From Plakobranchus ocellatus (taxonomy: Eukaryota > Mollusca > Gastropoda > Plakobranchidae): a stretch of DNA of 22,661 nucleotides. Numbering within the stretch: position 1 is the first letter of the stretch; each line of letters begins with the position of its first letter. The notes beneath the pieces were generated by a model. That model was not told where the DNA came from, did not search any database, and saw only the letters and a program-made list of their open reading frames with translations. Location: NCBI GenBank assembly GCA_019648995.1, contig BLXT01007956.1:1761295-1783955 (forward strand), written 5' to 3'. The position numbers were made by a program, and so were the translations under genes. Shown here piece by piece: positions 1-13,922 of this stretch.

Positions 1-676
1 TGCTTAATCAGAAGAGTCTTAATAGAAAAAGAAACTAACCTAAAAGAAATCAAAGAAAAGCGAAGAGTTTTGTTGATAGATATGGCTGTGAAACGAGGTT
101 CATTCAAATAAAACAAATCAACACAAGGCATTAAACTTTTCAAAGAGCAATTATGAAAATACTACTGATAGGCAAAGCAAAAAAAAAAAAAAAACAACAA
201 AAAAAAACCAATTACACATGGATAATTTTACAATGATGAGCTTTTTCTTAGCTTTTAGTAATTGCAAATTCAAACCAAATGCTGATTTGATTTTTTTTTC
301 TTAAGGATTATATAACACCAGGAGGAATTTATGAAAGTCATTTCATATAATGTTGCTGAATTTCAAATTCTAGTATGAAAAGATAAAACTTGATTATAAT
401 ATATCTTGTTTATGTTGGGCTACAAACAAGTAACATTGCTTGAATATTTCTCAATCATTTCTCAAGCAAATTTCAATCATTTGCTGCCTCCAGGAGCAGT
501 GAAAGCTTTTTAAAAGTTTTCGTGTAAAGTGTGCTCAATGAAATAAACTTTGACTGAACATTACAGTTAAAAACAAAAAGAATATATTTATTTTTGTGCC
601 TGACTTTTTCTGGGTTTTTTTTTGTTTTCTATTTAGGCAAAAAAAGCAAAAAAAAAAAGTAAGGAAACAAGCTTAC
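1..676 (-). other. Partial intron downstream of exon 29, left window edge
   Basis: AT-rich sequence with poly-A at 180-208. No further exon, stop codon or polyadenylation context tied to the gene is seen. Confidence 0.6.
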
Positions 677-743
677 CTTAAACAAGTAGCCTGACAAAAG
701 GCAGCATTCTATACGCAATCCAATATCACTTGTCAAAATGTAT
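677..743 (-). CDS. CFAP54: CFAP54 exon 29 of window (residues 1432-1454)
   Basis: 67 nt, entering with one base and leaving in phase 0, CTTTTCAG|A to AAG|GTAAGC. It reads YILTSDIGLRIECCLLSGYL and FK; joined to exon 28 this gives IAQYILTSDIGLR, a conserved CFAP54 sequence. The good donor shows that the coding region continues to the left of the window. Confidence 0.94.
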
Positions 744-3700
744 CTGAAAAGCATAACACATCCATGTCAACTAGCAGCCAAAGAACAACTATCGTTAAAT
801 GAACATTTCACACAACCTGGATATTCTCTCTTACTAATCTAAAATACATAATTACATTTAAAGTAGCTTGATTTTTTAAAAAGCCCTGTTAAAAAATAGT
901 GGGGTTTGTTTGAACTGGAATTCTGTATGCCCTCTGGATATTAAAGGAAAAAAGTAGATGAAAATGATTGATGTCAATGATTTCTTATGATATTCAAATA
1001 AATCCATTTGGCAATGAATAATCCTATTCAACAAAAGCTACTGAATACATGGGAGAAGTGGTGGCTCATCTGGTAGGGCAGTTGGCCACTAGTGAGAGAT
1101 GCGAGATTCAAATCTCTGTTCAGGTCAAGACAATTTTTTTGTTGCTCCCTGAGTCCAAATGGGTAGCTAGGTCTCTTTAGGTCCAGCAAAAGTAAAGGTG
1201 GCGAGGAAAGCAATGGCAAACTACCTCGGAATGCCCTATGCCAAGAGCGGTCAGGACCCCACCCACACCTAGTTCTCTGATGCTTGGGCCAAGCATGGAA
1301 CTCACATACTTTTTTTTATTGAATAGGTAAATAATTTACTCACTGAGCAATGTTGGAGGCCAGCACGCCTGCCATGATACATCCCCACAAGCCACAGCAT
1401 TCCAGCAAGACAGAGCTGATGTTTTCTTCCATGGTGCTGTTGGCTGTCTCAGCGATTGATAAGGACTGACGCCACGTTCGCACAGCATCTTGCATATTGA
1501 GCACAATATCTAAGGAGTTGCACCACCATTTGAAGGCTGCTCTGCTTGTATAATGGGTGAGGAAGAAGAAAACAGTTATTAAGTGAAAATTGTTTACATA
1601 ATAATACTTACAAAAAAAAGAATAGGAAATGTCTTGCCTTTTGGCTTCATCAGCACAGTAAAATAGTTATTATAATGACAGCAATCACAACACCAAAGAT
1701 TTATAATTTACAATTAATATTTGTAAGAGGCAATAAACAATTAATCATTTAGACGTGATTTCCATGTATGTGTTGATATTGTCACAAAATGATTGCTCAT
1801 TTTCAGATTTAATTCATAGTTTGATGACGGTCTGATGAAAATTGGTAAAAACTTATACAGTTAAAAGAATAATGTCTTAATTCACCTTGAATTCTTTGCA
1901 TGGAAGTGAATGTTTCCAAGCTCATGCATGGCTTGAGCCGCCAGTCCCTTCTGACTCTTGGCAAACAGAATTTCTGAGAGTATTTGAAAAAGCGAATTAC
2001 TGGTCTCTTTCTGGCACTGCACTAATAAATATTTAAAAAGTGTAATTGAAAATGATGTTATGGCAATATATAAATATCGCAAAGATAATATTTAACGGTG
2101 GAAGAAATATGCCTATTTTTTCAATACCTCTATGCATTAGGAACATTTTTTAAAGCATTTTGGTGGTTGAAATATGAAAAAAATTTTAATGAAAAGGACA
2201 GCATCATCAATCTCAGTAAACATTAATTTTGCTTTGCTATTATGAGGTAAAGCAAGATATCAAGTAACAAATCAGTTAAGGATAAGGATTTGTATTTCTC
2301 GCAGGATAAACTAACCTATGGTCTTCTCATAAGAACTGATGACAGTGCCAAGCTGAGACCTGGGAATGGGCGTCACCTGAACATCGCTTACGTTCAAGAA
2401 GTCTGAAGTCATTTGATTGGGTGGCATTGTAGGCTGGGGGTGACCTGCAGCCAGCTGAAAATCTACATGAGTGACCTCACGACCTGGAATGCTGTCTTGC
2501 ACTGTGGAGATTTAAAGTGAAAAAAAGTTGTAAAGGTGGTCAGCTCACAGTCATTAGGTTTGCAATAAGGGAAGATGATTTTATAAGGTAACAGATAAAC
2601 AAATTGAAAGTGAAATTAACATTAACAACTAATTCACCTTTCTGAGTCAATTTTATATTGATCATGTCTTTGTCACTAAGGCTTACACAATATTTTTTTT
2701 TCCAGTTCTTAATCTCTTAAGCTTCCTCCCTTAATTTTTTTTTTTGTGTGTGTATTTTATTTTCATATGTGCTGGGAAAGCTCACCATTTTGCTGGCCTG
2801 CAAGATACAAACTGAGAAGCTTTCTGCTGTGCTGTAGGGCACGTGCTGTGTAGTGAGCCTGGTCAAGGGTTTCTCTCAGACTACACAGGCTCGTCTCCAT
2901 GTCCAGTGGTACACACGACAGCCGGAATGCATCTTGTTCTATGTATCGATGAATTAAAATCAATCTGTTATTACTTTTTCTAACAATAATATCACTTTGA
3001 TGAATATTCAAATTTTACAATGCGTAAATACTATCTAACTCTCTGCTTTACTGGCTCTCTTTCGATGAGTCTCAGGTACTAAAGTCTACTTATTCACAAA
3101 ATGTGATCAAAGCTTTAATAGACTATTGCAAGTCTTTTACTATTAGCTCTGAAAAAGTGACTCAATTCACTCTTTCCCTTGTTATTAATTGATAATATTT
3201 TCTTCTTTCATCCTATTTTCTCCTCCCAATAACCATAACTTTAAAACCAACGAAGAGGAAAAATTTATTTCCAGCATGTTCATACCATATCTTTATCTTT
3301 TTTGCCAGCTTAAAAATATTAATAACATACTCAAAAAATTAATTTTGACTTCGCAAATGAATTATGGTCATTAAATTAATCAAGGAAAAGTTTCCCAGTT
3401 CTATTAAAGTTATCTTATAACTTAGTGGTGTCAAGTTTCTTTAAAAAGTTATATGTTTCAGTTTTTTTCATTATTGGGGAAATATAGATCTTCTGAAAAA
3501 TTCCTCTAAAATAATCAACCTAGTATCATTTAAAGGTTCTGAAATAACTGCCTTTTTAATTTTTTTTTCCCAAGAATATTTCAACTCCCAACTCTGTTTG
3601 TCAACCTCATTCTTCCTAGCACAAGGCAATGAGTGGCAATCTCACCAGAATAAGTATTGTGACCCAAGGGATCGATCTGTGCCCCTGGCTGTATAGCCCG

Positions 3701-6700
3701 GGCTAGATCCTCCTTGTCCACCTGCAGCACAAGCTGTGCTCTTAAATAGTCTTTGGCTCTGACAATGTGACCAAGCTGAGTCTCCAGCCGTTGGAAATGG
3801 GGCTGGGGAGGGGCGGGGCCACCAACTTGTTCGACTCTTCTCTCGAGGTGATGCTGAGCTTGAACCAACAGTGGGATCACTTGTTCTGCATACCGATTGC
3901 TGGACAGAAAGAGAGAGAGAGAGGTATGGAAATCAAGATGAGAAAGATAAAGGTATATGCACAAGATATTATTGATGATGTTTAACATTGATCTTGATCA
4001 TAATGATTTACTATGTGATTTGCTTTACATATCCCTGTCTGATTTTTTTTTTTTACAACTGTTTGAATTGTTTGCCGATAATGCAAAAAATAAATATTAA
4101 CACTTTCAAAGTTTTTAAAACATAATGCTTAAGAGAATAATTTTGATCTGTTCACCAATATATATTAAAGCATTAGGTATTACATATAGGTCTTTCAAAA
4201 TCTAAAGATAAACTAAAACCAAAGTAAAGAACATAGAGATTATTTTTTTTTCCATTTCAATTTTCAAAAAATACTTTTTTCAAATAATAATCCAAACACT
4301 TTACTTGGTAAGAGCGCTGTAACGCAAAGCCAGATCAACTAGCTTTTCCCATTTAGCCTCTAGGTACAGCAGTTCCAATGTTCTCAGTATCAGGCGTCTT
4401 GTCCACCGAGAATCTGTTATTGTGGTGTCATCCAACAGAGGGTCAAATTTGAGGCTAGCCCCACCCCGTTCAGAGCAGACATCACCAACCCAGGATTCAA
4501 AATATTCACCCAAGGTTTTGCCACGGCTCTTGGCCTGGAAAATGTGTAAAGATATTGGAAAAGAAACTCAAGGTCCACGGTCTACAAGTAAATTGATTTG
4601 AACTCTGTAAAATATTATGAACTTTAAAATTGCAATTAAATGCCTCTTACTTTGAAAAAAACTAAATCAGGATTTTAGTCTTTCCATTTTGTGCTAAATC
4701 TCTTACTTACTTTCTCAATCCACAGACTTCTTTTCAAATTCATTTTCATAAAGCTATAATCTTCTATTAATTATAGGTAACATAATGACTAGCCTCACTA
4801 AACTTCATTTTGTCATCAAGTTGTAAAAAAATAAATAAACATGGATAATCTAACAAAAAAGCCAAGATATAGCCTTAACCTATCTTTTTATTTGCTTTAC
4901 TTCCCCTCAGGAAAATATTGAAACATTCCAAAATTGCTCTTTCCAATTTTGAAACCCTGTTATTTTCAGAACATGTATCAAATCAGAAGAAAGCACATCC
5001 TACCCTGGATGCCTGCTTCTCTAGGGATTCCTGTAGAGTCGCCATCATGTCTAAAACACAGTCAGAGGCCGTGTAGAATGGACGCCACACGAGAGAGCGC
5101 AGCATGTCAATGGTCAAGAGACCTGGATCTGAGCCTGTCTGGTCAGCTGTGAAAGCCCTCAGAAGAGCTGTGTGAGCACAGTTCCATAAAGCACGGCCAG
5201 CATTTTGCAACAAAGTCCAGTGCTGGCCACGATGGGCAAGTATCTGTCATTGTGCATGAAAATGGGCAAAAGTGAATGATAGGTGACAGAATTCAGAGGT
5301 AAATTAATGAGGGAAAACTATTTTATGTCAGTACAGCAAAAAGTTCAACCAGATCTCACAAAATTGTGACGACAAGCAGATGTGAAGTGCATTTCAAACA
5401 AGAGGAAAATATAAATATAGATTTCTTTCCAACATAACTTTCTGATCTATATTTAAGATCAATATTGATTTTATTCTGTCCCCAAACAACCCCACATTGA
5501 AAAAAAATAGAATCACAACAGATTGTAACAGAATTAGGTACTTTGAAAGCAAGTATTAGTTTTGCTTATCAAATTTCATCATAAATCTTTATCCTCTTTT
5601 GTTATGGTAGAAAATTACAAGAATAATTATTATGTAGCTAAAAACACTAAAATGAATAAACAAAAATTTGCGTAGATGCCTAATGAAACTATCTCATGGG
5701 TAAGAGGGAAAAACTCAGTTAACAAACCACAGCTCTGATGAGGCATGCGAATGTCTTCTCTAATGCCTCAATGGTGGCAGCTGTGGTGAGGGGAGACGAG
5801 TCCTCCTGCAGTTTGGTGCTTTTGTCTGTAGATGCTGCAGTTTTGTCAGATCTGTAGGTCCTGGGCGTGTCCTCCACCTCAGGAGGGATGGTATAAAGTG
5901 GAGGAGGAGGTGCCCCTACAAAAATATATGACATAATTAAGCGCCGCTGAAAACAAAACATAATGAATAAAATCTCAAGTAATCTCATTATGGGTTGATA
6001 ACAAAATTTTGTTTGTCATAAAACTTCGTGTTGACCAATAATTTAATATACTTTAAAGAGCAACAAAAAAGGAAAAGTGATAATGTCTCAATAACAATGA
6101 AATTATTATTAAATTTTAGTTGATAGTTAATAGTAACATTTTAGCTAATATCAAATAGTTTGCCATGAAGTTTTCATACAGAGCAATACTTAAATATCGA
6201 TAGTCATACAATAAACTGCGAACAACCACAACTAAAAGAGAGGTAAAAAAAAAGAGGAGTAGAAGAATTCAATGACAATTACGAACCCAATGAATTAAAT
6301 TCTTGCAGTTTAAATAACTATTGAAATCTCATTTCGCTCTACTCTCTGAAAAGAATGATTTACAATTTTTAATGAGAAATAAGCAACTTGTCAAAAAAAA
6401 AATTACGTTAAAAAACTAAGAATATCTGCAATTTTAAGAAATCTTTTCCTTTGAATCATGTAAAATGTGCTTCTTTGATTTCTATTTTACAAGAGAGAAT
6501 GGTCAATAAAAATCCAAATAATGAAACAATAATCTGACCAGTGGCTGCAGCAGCAGCGAACTCAATGCCAGTAGTCCTTGGTCTGTCCCCTGTAACCTGT
6601 GATGATGCCTTCACATCTGGTACCCGACCTCCCCTGGCAGTGTCAATGCCAGGTCCAGCCAAGGCCAGGTAGTCCACATCTGCATGGCTAGTGGGACCAG

Positions 6701-9700
6701 GCCCACCTTCCCAGCCCACAATCATCACACCAGCTGTCTCAAACGTGAACCATTCCTGGTCTAAGAAGTTGGTCCTGAGAAATAGACATTTTGAGCATAC
6801 AAATATACTATACTTGAAGGATATAAAATAGATGTGCTACAAAAAACAAGCACCTGAATCCTATGCAAGTTGGTCAAATAAGGCAGCAGTTCTGAATCCA
6901 AATGTGTATACTCTCTCATATTCCACAGATTCATACATCAATGATTCATATTAAGTTTAAAATGTAACATACATTTAAAAAAATGATTGTAGAATAGACT
7001 GAAAAATTTATTGAAGGAATCACAATATAATTCTCCAAGACAAGTATTTATTGCAGCATGGTGAAATATGGATTTTATAGAATAGCATAAATTCAATCAT
7101 CAAATCAATGTATTTTGTATCTTGTTTTACTAACAATAAAAAAACTAAAAAAAAAAAAAAATACATACGTATAGTTTTCTACATTTTACTTTTTGATATG
7201 GACAATGTTCATTCACAGATCTAAACTTTGGTTGAGTATTATTTTCGTTGCAAGTCAATGGGTGGGAGAGAATTTCAAAAAATACATTTAATTATATCTA
7301 TTAAGGAAAGAAACACCTTCTCCAATAAGAGAAGATTTAACAGAACTCTTATGCTTCAAAGTCACCTGTTCATAGAGGTTCCCATAGATCCTAGCATTTT
7401 CTCCCTCTTCTCCAGCTTCTGAAGGAAAGTGCTGAAGTGACTTAGCCCATGAATGATATTCAACTGAAAAGCATTTACAGAAAAACAAATACACCACTTT
7501 TAAGAAAGATTTGACATACAGTTGACCTGATTTCACTATAAGAATGTAATGCAGAGTCTTGAAGATAATAAACAATGTACAATTGCATTAAAACACATGA
7601 TGAAATTAATTTTTAAAGTTTATGAATGAATATCCTCACTCACTGCAAGTTTTTGTTTCCTTTAAATGTTGTTAATTTTTTTTCCCCTAGACATTCAAAA
7701 TTTCAGATGTCTCTAAATCTAAATTAATTTATTCATGCCTATCAGTTTTGCTTTTTTGTCTTACTGAATGAGTTAGGCAAGTTCTTTTAAAAGTACCACA
7801 GGGTACTTATATCCTGCAACCAGGCATCTTCCTATTAACAAACAAAGCAGTCTGTAATTATATTTGTTTTTTTTTTTGGTATCCTAAAATATAAACTTTT
7901 TTTCAATTCATAGGAAAAAAAAATCAAAACATACATGTATTGGCTAAATAAAGCATAGATGTACATCATTTAAATGAACGAACCCAGTTAACATTAGGGA
8001 TCTAGTAAAACAAATTCTAATGGACAACAAAATTTTAAATAAGTATATAAGGCTTTTATAGCTAAATGTAACCAAATCAAGTGATAGCAAGTGCTTTTCA
8101 ACTTTCCTTCCTCAAAACGTATGAAATAAGTGTAAAATATGCTTTATTCCTTTGCCTCACATCATACCTGACTTCTCCATGGCGCTTCATCCACTGTGAT
8201 TTTTCTCATACGCAAGCGTCGACTCTTTAAGCGAACCATGTCAACAAAGTAAAGGCTTAGTGTATCCAAAGCCTGAGATAATCGAGATATTGAATGAAAT
8301 GTTAGATATACATCACCAAAAAATGTTGCAATGAACTGAGAGTACAATGAACAAATTTAGCATTGTGATTCCTCGTTTGATTAGAGGCAAAAGTTAGCCA
8401 TGTACATCAGTGCAGGTTGTCATAATAAATAATAAAACCCTATAATTAACAAAAAAAGGGCACAATCAATGTTCACATAAACTGACCATGAGATTGCAAG
8501 TGGAGGACAAATCTTTTGACAATAATTCATTATGAACTGCCAAATACTGTTTTCCAATTTTCAATTCCAAACAACACTTTCAAACTTTCTTTATTCAGAC
8601 CTTTTTTTTCAATTCTTTCAGCCAAGTAAAAACGAAGAGTTAAAAAAGCTAATCATCTGCACACCTGTTGCTGTTCTGCCCCAGCCTACAAGGCCAAAGA
8701 CATCAACTTCTCCTTCCCACACTTGACATCAACAACACCTTACATCCTCGACTGAATGCTCAGCCCACTATTTTGTGGCATTTGACTCAAGAGCAGCCAG
8801 TCACAAGCCACTGGATTAGAACAAGAAGGGAAAACTTTGGGTACTAACTTACCTTCAGTTCACGTTCCTCTTGAAGCTGGCGTGAAGTATCACTCATACT
8901 CTCTGTTACACCCAAAGGCTGAATTAATGTATGAAGTAATAATGTATTTGGTTAAACTCAAAGCAACAGAACCAAAAAATCATATATAGTGAAAAAGTTG
9001 GCATATGTATATATATAAGCTAACACAAATCCTTGCATCAGAATGAAAAAAAAAGACCAAAAATATAGATTGCCTGAAAGAAATTACAAAATTTCAAATT
9101 TGCTGTTAAAAACAATCAATATAAATTATAACTAACAAATTTAATCACCTGACTGTAATAAGATTGAATTCATCCTCTTTTAAAAACACCATCCATAAAA
9201 ATAAAAATAGATTTAGTTCTTTAAAATGTATATATAGGAAGCTTTTTTTTCTCTCTCTTCAAGAAGTTTCTTTTTGATAAGGTCTATCCATAATCTGTAA
9301 ATATATATGTGAGATAACAGAGCAGTTCAGTCACAAATCGTCTAGATACTTTTACACAATAGCCTTTTAAAAATTGTTATTCACTCAAAGACGTAATGAA
9401 AGTACAAACTTAAAACCTGCAAATTTTTTGACAGAGTTTGAATAGAGGCATAAGTGTTTTTCTTTGTGAAAGTATACATTAAAAAAAGTTTACGTTTCAC
9501 CCTCAGTACATTCAAATGCAACTTGTAACTGATTTGTTTTGGTTGCCTTGCATAGTATTAGGGAAACTGCTCACAAAATAGTATGCTCACTTTAGTTAAT
9601 ACCACGGCAAATATTCTTTTTCTTTTACATCACAAAAGGAAGATAATATCATATGTTTACTTTCCTCATTAAAAAAATAAATTACACTTCAAAATTCCCC

Positions 9701-12700
9701 TTGCATCTTTTGATTTTGACAAAGTAAATTACAAATCTGAAAAAATGGAAATATTAATTTCAGTTTCCATTCCAAGATGTTCATTATTTTCAAAAGAATA
9801 TGATCAATTTCCTATTTCAGTTAATATTCACCTTATACTTTGCCTTCTTTCTCCCTCCTGCTGCCTTTCCAGTGTTGTAAGACTTTACTGCCAGAGACTC
9901 TTTCCTGCCTGTTACTTTTCCAGCACGAGGAGAATCCTGGTGACCAAAATATGATGATGATTATTATAACAAATCTAAAGAGACTAAAGACAGAAAAAGT
10001 ATGGAAGTTTTGGTTTTTTTTTCACTTGCTATCAAGGCAACTTAGAAAACTCAAAACCTTTCATATGTTTTAAGGGCAAATATAATTTTTTTTTATCTCA
10101 CAAGGCCTGAAGAAAAAGATAGCTTAAATGCACAAACTTTGGCAGTTTCAGCAATTTAAATTAAAAGGAACTGATTCACATAATAATGAAGAAGGCGAAG
10201 ACTTTAAGAGTAAATTTGAGAACGAATTCAGGAAAAATTAATGCTTGTAAAATGTGAATAATATAAGAGATTTTGAATTAAAACGATATTTATAAAAGTG
10301 ACAATGAATATGGTGTGTATTAAAATTATGGTGTGTTTGAAGGCAAAAAAAAGGAATATATCTAAATAAAAAAAAATGTGGGAAGAAAATAAATAAAGCA
10401 TTTATAGTTGTAATTATCATGAACGTGAAAGCTTACCTTATCCTTGCTGTATTCAACCATAGCTGCGGCAAACTTTTTCGGGTCATCCCCACTCACAGTT
10501 ACAGCTCCAGGCTGTTTATTGAGGAAGGCACGAGTTCCTATGATGGATTCATTTCTCCTGAAATAAAAAGGCAATGTGGGGTTGGACAGGATGTAAAATT
10601 ATTATTTTCTCTTCCCACTATACGGATTCATCGCTAGACACTTATAGATTATGGAATTAGAAAAACTGAATCCAATATTAATAGTTAGTCACTTAATATC
10701 TTAGCCCAATATGCGTTGGTTTGTGTCAAATTTTTGATTTTGACATATATCTTGTTGATTTCTTTCGGCCGAAAGATTATTGTACTTTGATGTTTACTAG
10801 GTAAAGGTTTGATGAAAACAAGAAAGTATCTTCAAATACTAGCTTTCAACATCTTGTTTAACTTTAGTGCTAGTTGTTGCAGCATCTTCACTTTGATTTT
10901 AAGGTCAATTATAGTTTGAAAAATATTCAGAAGATTTTCCAAGCAAACTCTCCAAGTGCCTGATTCTGAAACCTATAGCTAGATATAGTACCCCCTGGCA
11001 TAAGCAATGCATCTTTCTGTTACATTTTCTTAGGTAACTCAGACAATTCTAGTGAATGCAGATAGCACAACCAGAGGACAATTTGCTGCTGGCATACTGT
11101 TATGGACACAGACAGGTCAAACGCAGTCCATGGGGGAAAAATTTGGTTTTTGTAGGAAACAAAAAAGTTTGATATCTTTTTTTCATCTGAAGGAAATAAA
11201 ATATTTTGAAAGCCTAATTGTTGAAGTACTGGAAAAAAAGGAGGTATTTAGAAAAAAGAAGTCAAATAGCAACAAAATAGGCTGCATGGATAGAAACAGA
11301 GACCTGTTTTTGTATTGGTATACAAATGAGTCAAGTTACTATTCTGCATGAATGACTTTAACTGAAAACCATTAACAGGAGACGTGAAGTCCACTAACTT
11401 CTGAATATGGAAAACTTTCTATAGACATGCCATAAACTTTCTGAATACAAAGCATCAGAAATGTTTTCTTCCATACTTTAAAGTTTTGATTTGAACTAGC
11501 TGATGTAGACTGACAACAGGCAGCTACACATAATAAATTGTTATGTAGTCAGAGGTGTTTCAGCCTGTGATTGTTTTGAAGTTGAATGAATGAATGTGTA
11601 AACAAACTAAAAAAAAAATTCAGGTCACCAAAACAAACAAGGACAAGAAAATAAGTCTTGTAAATCAATTTCTACAGAGACAAGATGTAGAACTGGCATT
11701 CTGACACCACATGTGACCAACACATACAAAATGATTTGTTTGTTTGGAATTATCTAACAAGGTATAGAGCCAAATACTTTAAAAAACACTCCTGCAGATA
11801 TTTTAAAAAATAGCCACCCCTTAGATACCTGCAAAGTGTTTTTTTTTTTCTTTTTTCAATATCTCCAGTAATGGCTGACAGATAGCTCCTTTTGTATTGG
11901 CAGATCATATGTGCTTTTTTTCTTTCACACATACATACAAAAATTTCTCATCCAAGAACGTTATTTACTGGACAAGTAAATTGAGCAATCCTAGTTTGCA
12001 TAGACAGAAAAAAAATTAGAGACTTGTTTTAAAATTTGCTGCAAATGCTTGCAGGTGAAATGAACCACTTAAGTAAAAGCATGAAACTGAAGTAGCTAAG
12101 GCTGAATATCACATTTGAATTGAAATTTAATATTATCAAGGGTCTAATTTTTTTTTTAAATCAAATGAAAGCATTGCTGGAAAACCCCACTTACTTGGTG
12201 AGCCACTGTATGCCATCTTCACACCAAAGGACAACCTGATCAGCAAGACCTTCTGTGAGTCCTTTCTGAGAGACATGCACAAGGAACTCCAGGTAGCGCT
12301 GGCGTCTTTTGAACTTGACCACTAGTAGCAAAGTTAAATGTTTTCAGAAAGTGAGAGAGAGTCAGAGAGTGATGGAAGGGAAGAGAGAAACTTGCTTAAT
12401 ATAAACAGATTAAAAATCATTGACATCCTAAAAATATTTAATATTTAATAGTACAAGGTGCATGGGACAATTACATGATTATTTATTGCACTCATGAGCA
12501 GAAGTAAAAAAGACTAATGGTGATGAAAAAAAAATTGATATGAATCAGAAACATACTGCCATTAATTACCACAAAATTAAATTTTTGCATTGAATATTCA
12601 TACATCTCCTTTAAATTTCAATGGAGTACCCCTTTATTTCTTGCTCAAATCTAGTACAAGATGCATGCACTTACCCTCCTTAAAGGCAATAAAGCTGGGC

Positions 12701-13858
12701 AGATAGGAGATGTAAGAATGGAGGATGCTGGGATCTTCACTACCACTCAATTCATGCTCTGCTGTAGCTGCAGTTGAGGCAATCCACAAAGGGAGATTAA
12801 AACAAAAAAAAAAGAAAATAATTCTGTGAAATTTGTCAAATCAATATCACAATTCATTAAATTGTCTCACAAAATGAGTTGAGTTGTGCCTGAAAGTTAC
12901 CCAAGAAAAAGAGAATTATTGAACGTGGAGATGAAAAAAATGAAAAGCTTTAATTGTATAACTTAAACATTTGCCAAATCTCAAAGCATGCTCACTGTTT
13001 TGTAAAGGGAAGCTTTGGCCACATGCTGCTGAACTCATTTTGTTAGACCACTACATGTTTTTCATCTGAGTTTTTATATTTTTTATACAAACTCAAAAGC
13101 TTATGTGAAAAATAACAGAAAAGTTATCCTATTTCAAGCCTTCAAGCAGGACGGTTTTTTTTTAATTTCCATTTTTTCTGTGCCTTTTGCCCACACATTG
13201 TTATCAAGTGCCATTCTTATTAGCTTTGGAACCCATAGGGCTGAAAATATCATAAAATTTCATGACGTAATTTGTCTAGTAGTTTTGCTCTTAAATTAAA
13301 CAACCCTGATTCAAAATAATGAAACATTTCAGGTCTTTTTTTTTTTCAATGACTTGTGAATATGTAGACTTGTGCTACCTACTCGAGAGAAAAAATATTA
13401 CATTTAAAATTTATTTTTCAGTCATTAAAACAGCTGCGCCCAATGCTTATCCAACATGGTTGCATTTAAAAAAAAATAAAAGCACTGACCAGCCTTTGTC
13501 ACACTGAGCATGTGCGCTTCCAAGGCTTTAAGCTCTTCATTGACTGGCCCGTCCATGTCATCTTTACTTGCTGTTTTTCTGGCAATAGGAGGAAAGGGCT
13601 GGCCTTTCTTTTTGGCTTTGGCTGCAGCTTCTGTTGAGAAGAAATAAAAAACTAAATGAAGAAAGAGTTTATAAAATCTACATAGTACATAGCTATAAAA
13701 GTTGAAGAAAAAGGAAAGGAAATGCGAAAAATAGAAATTTTAAGGACAAATCACATGAATAGTTAAACAATGAAAAAAATGGAATGGAGCTGAGGTAGAA
13801 CACTGACCAAGAGGTGGAGGATAAAGAAAAGAAAAGAAGAAAAAAAAGAGAAGAAACA

Positions 13859-13922
<64 letters not shown>

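Noticed and set aside
1050-1125. Genuine tRNA gene
   Set aside because: A and B boxes are present but an intact cloverleaf and acceptor stem are not, and the sequence runs on into a longer repeat body.
1023-1327. Inverted 9-bp flanks (CCTATTCAA / TTGAATAGG) around the SINE, as if terminal inverted repeats
   Set aside because: The internal A and B boxes show a SINE, which has no inverted termini. The match is short and AT-rich, so probably coincidence.
3767-3985. + strand open frame over exon 24
   Set aside because: It is the antisense shadow of the conserved CFAP54 exon 24.
7288-7575. Longer minus-strand open frame over exon 19
   Set aside because: It is in a different phase from both neighbouring exons. 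The phase 0 reading (LNIIHGLSHF) joins both sides and fits the family.
11052-11351. 99-codon open frame on the + strand in intron 14
   Set aside because: No recognisable domain or splice context. At this AT content roughly one open frame of this length is expected by chance in the window.
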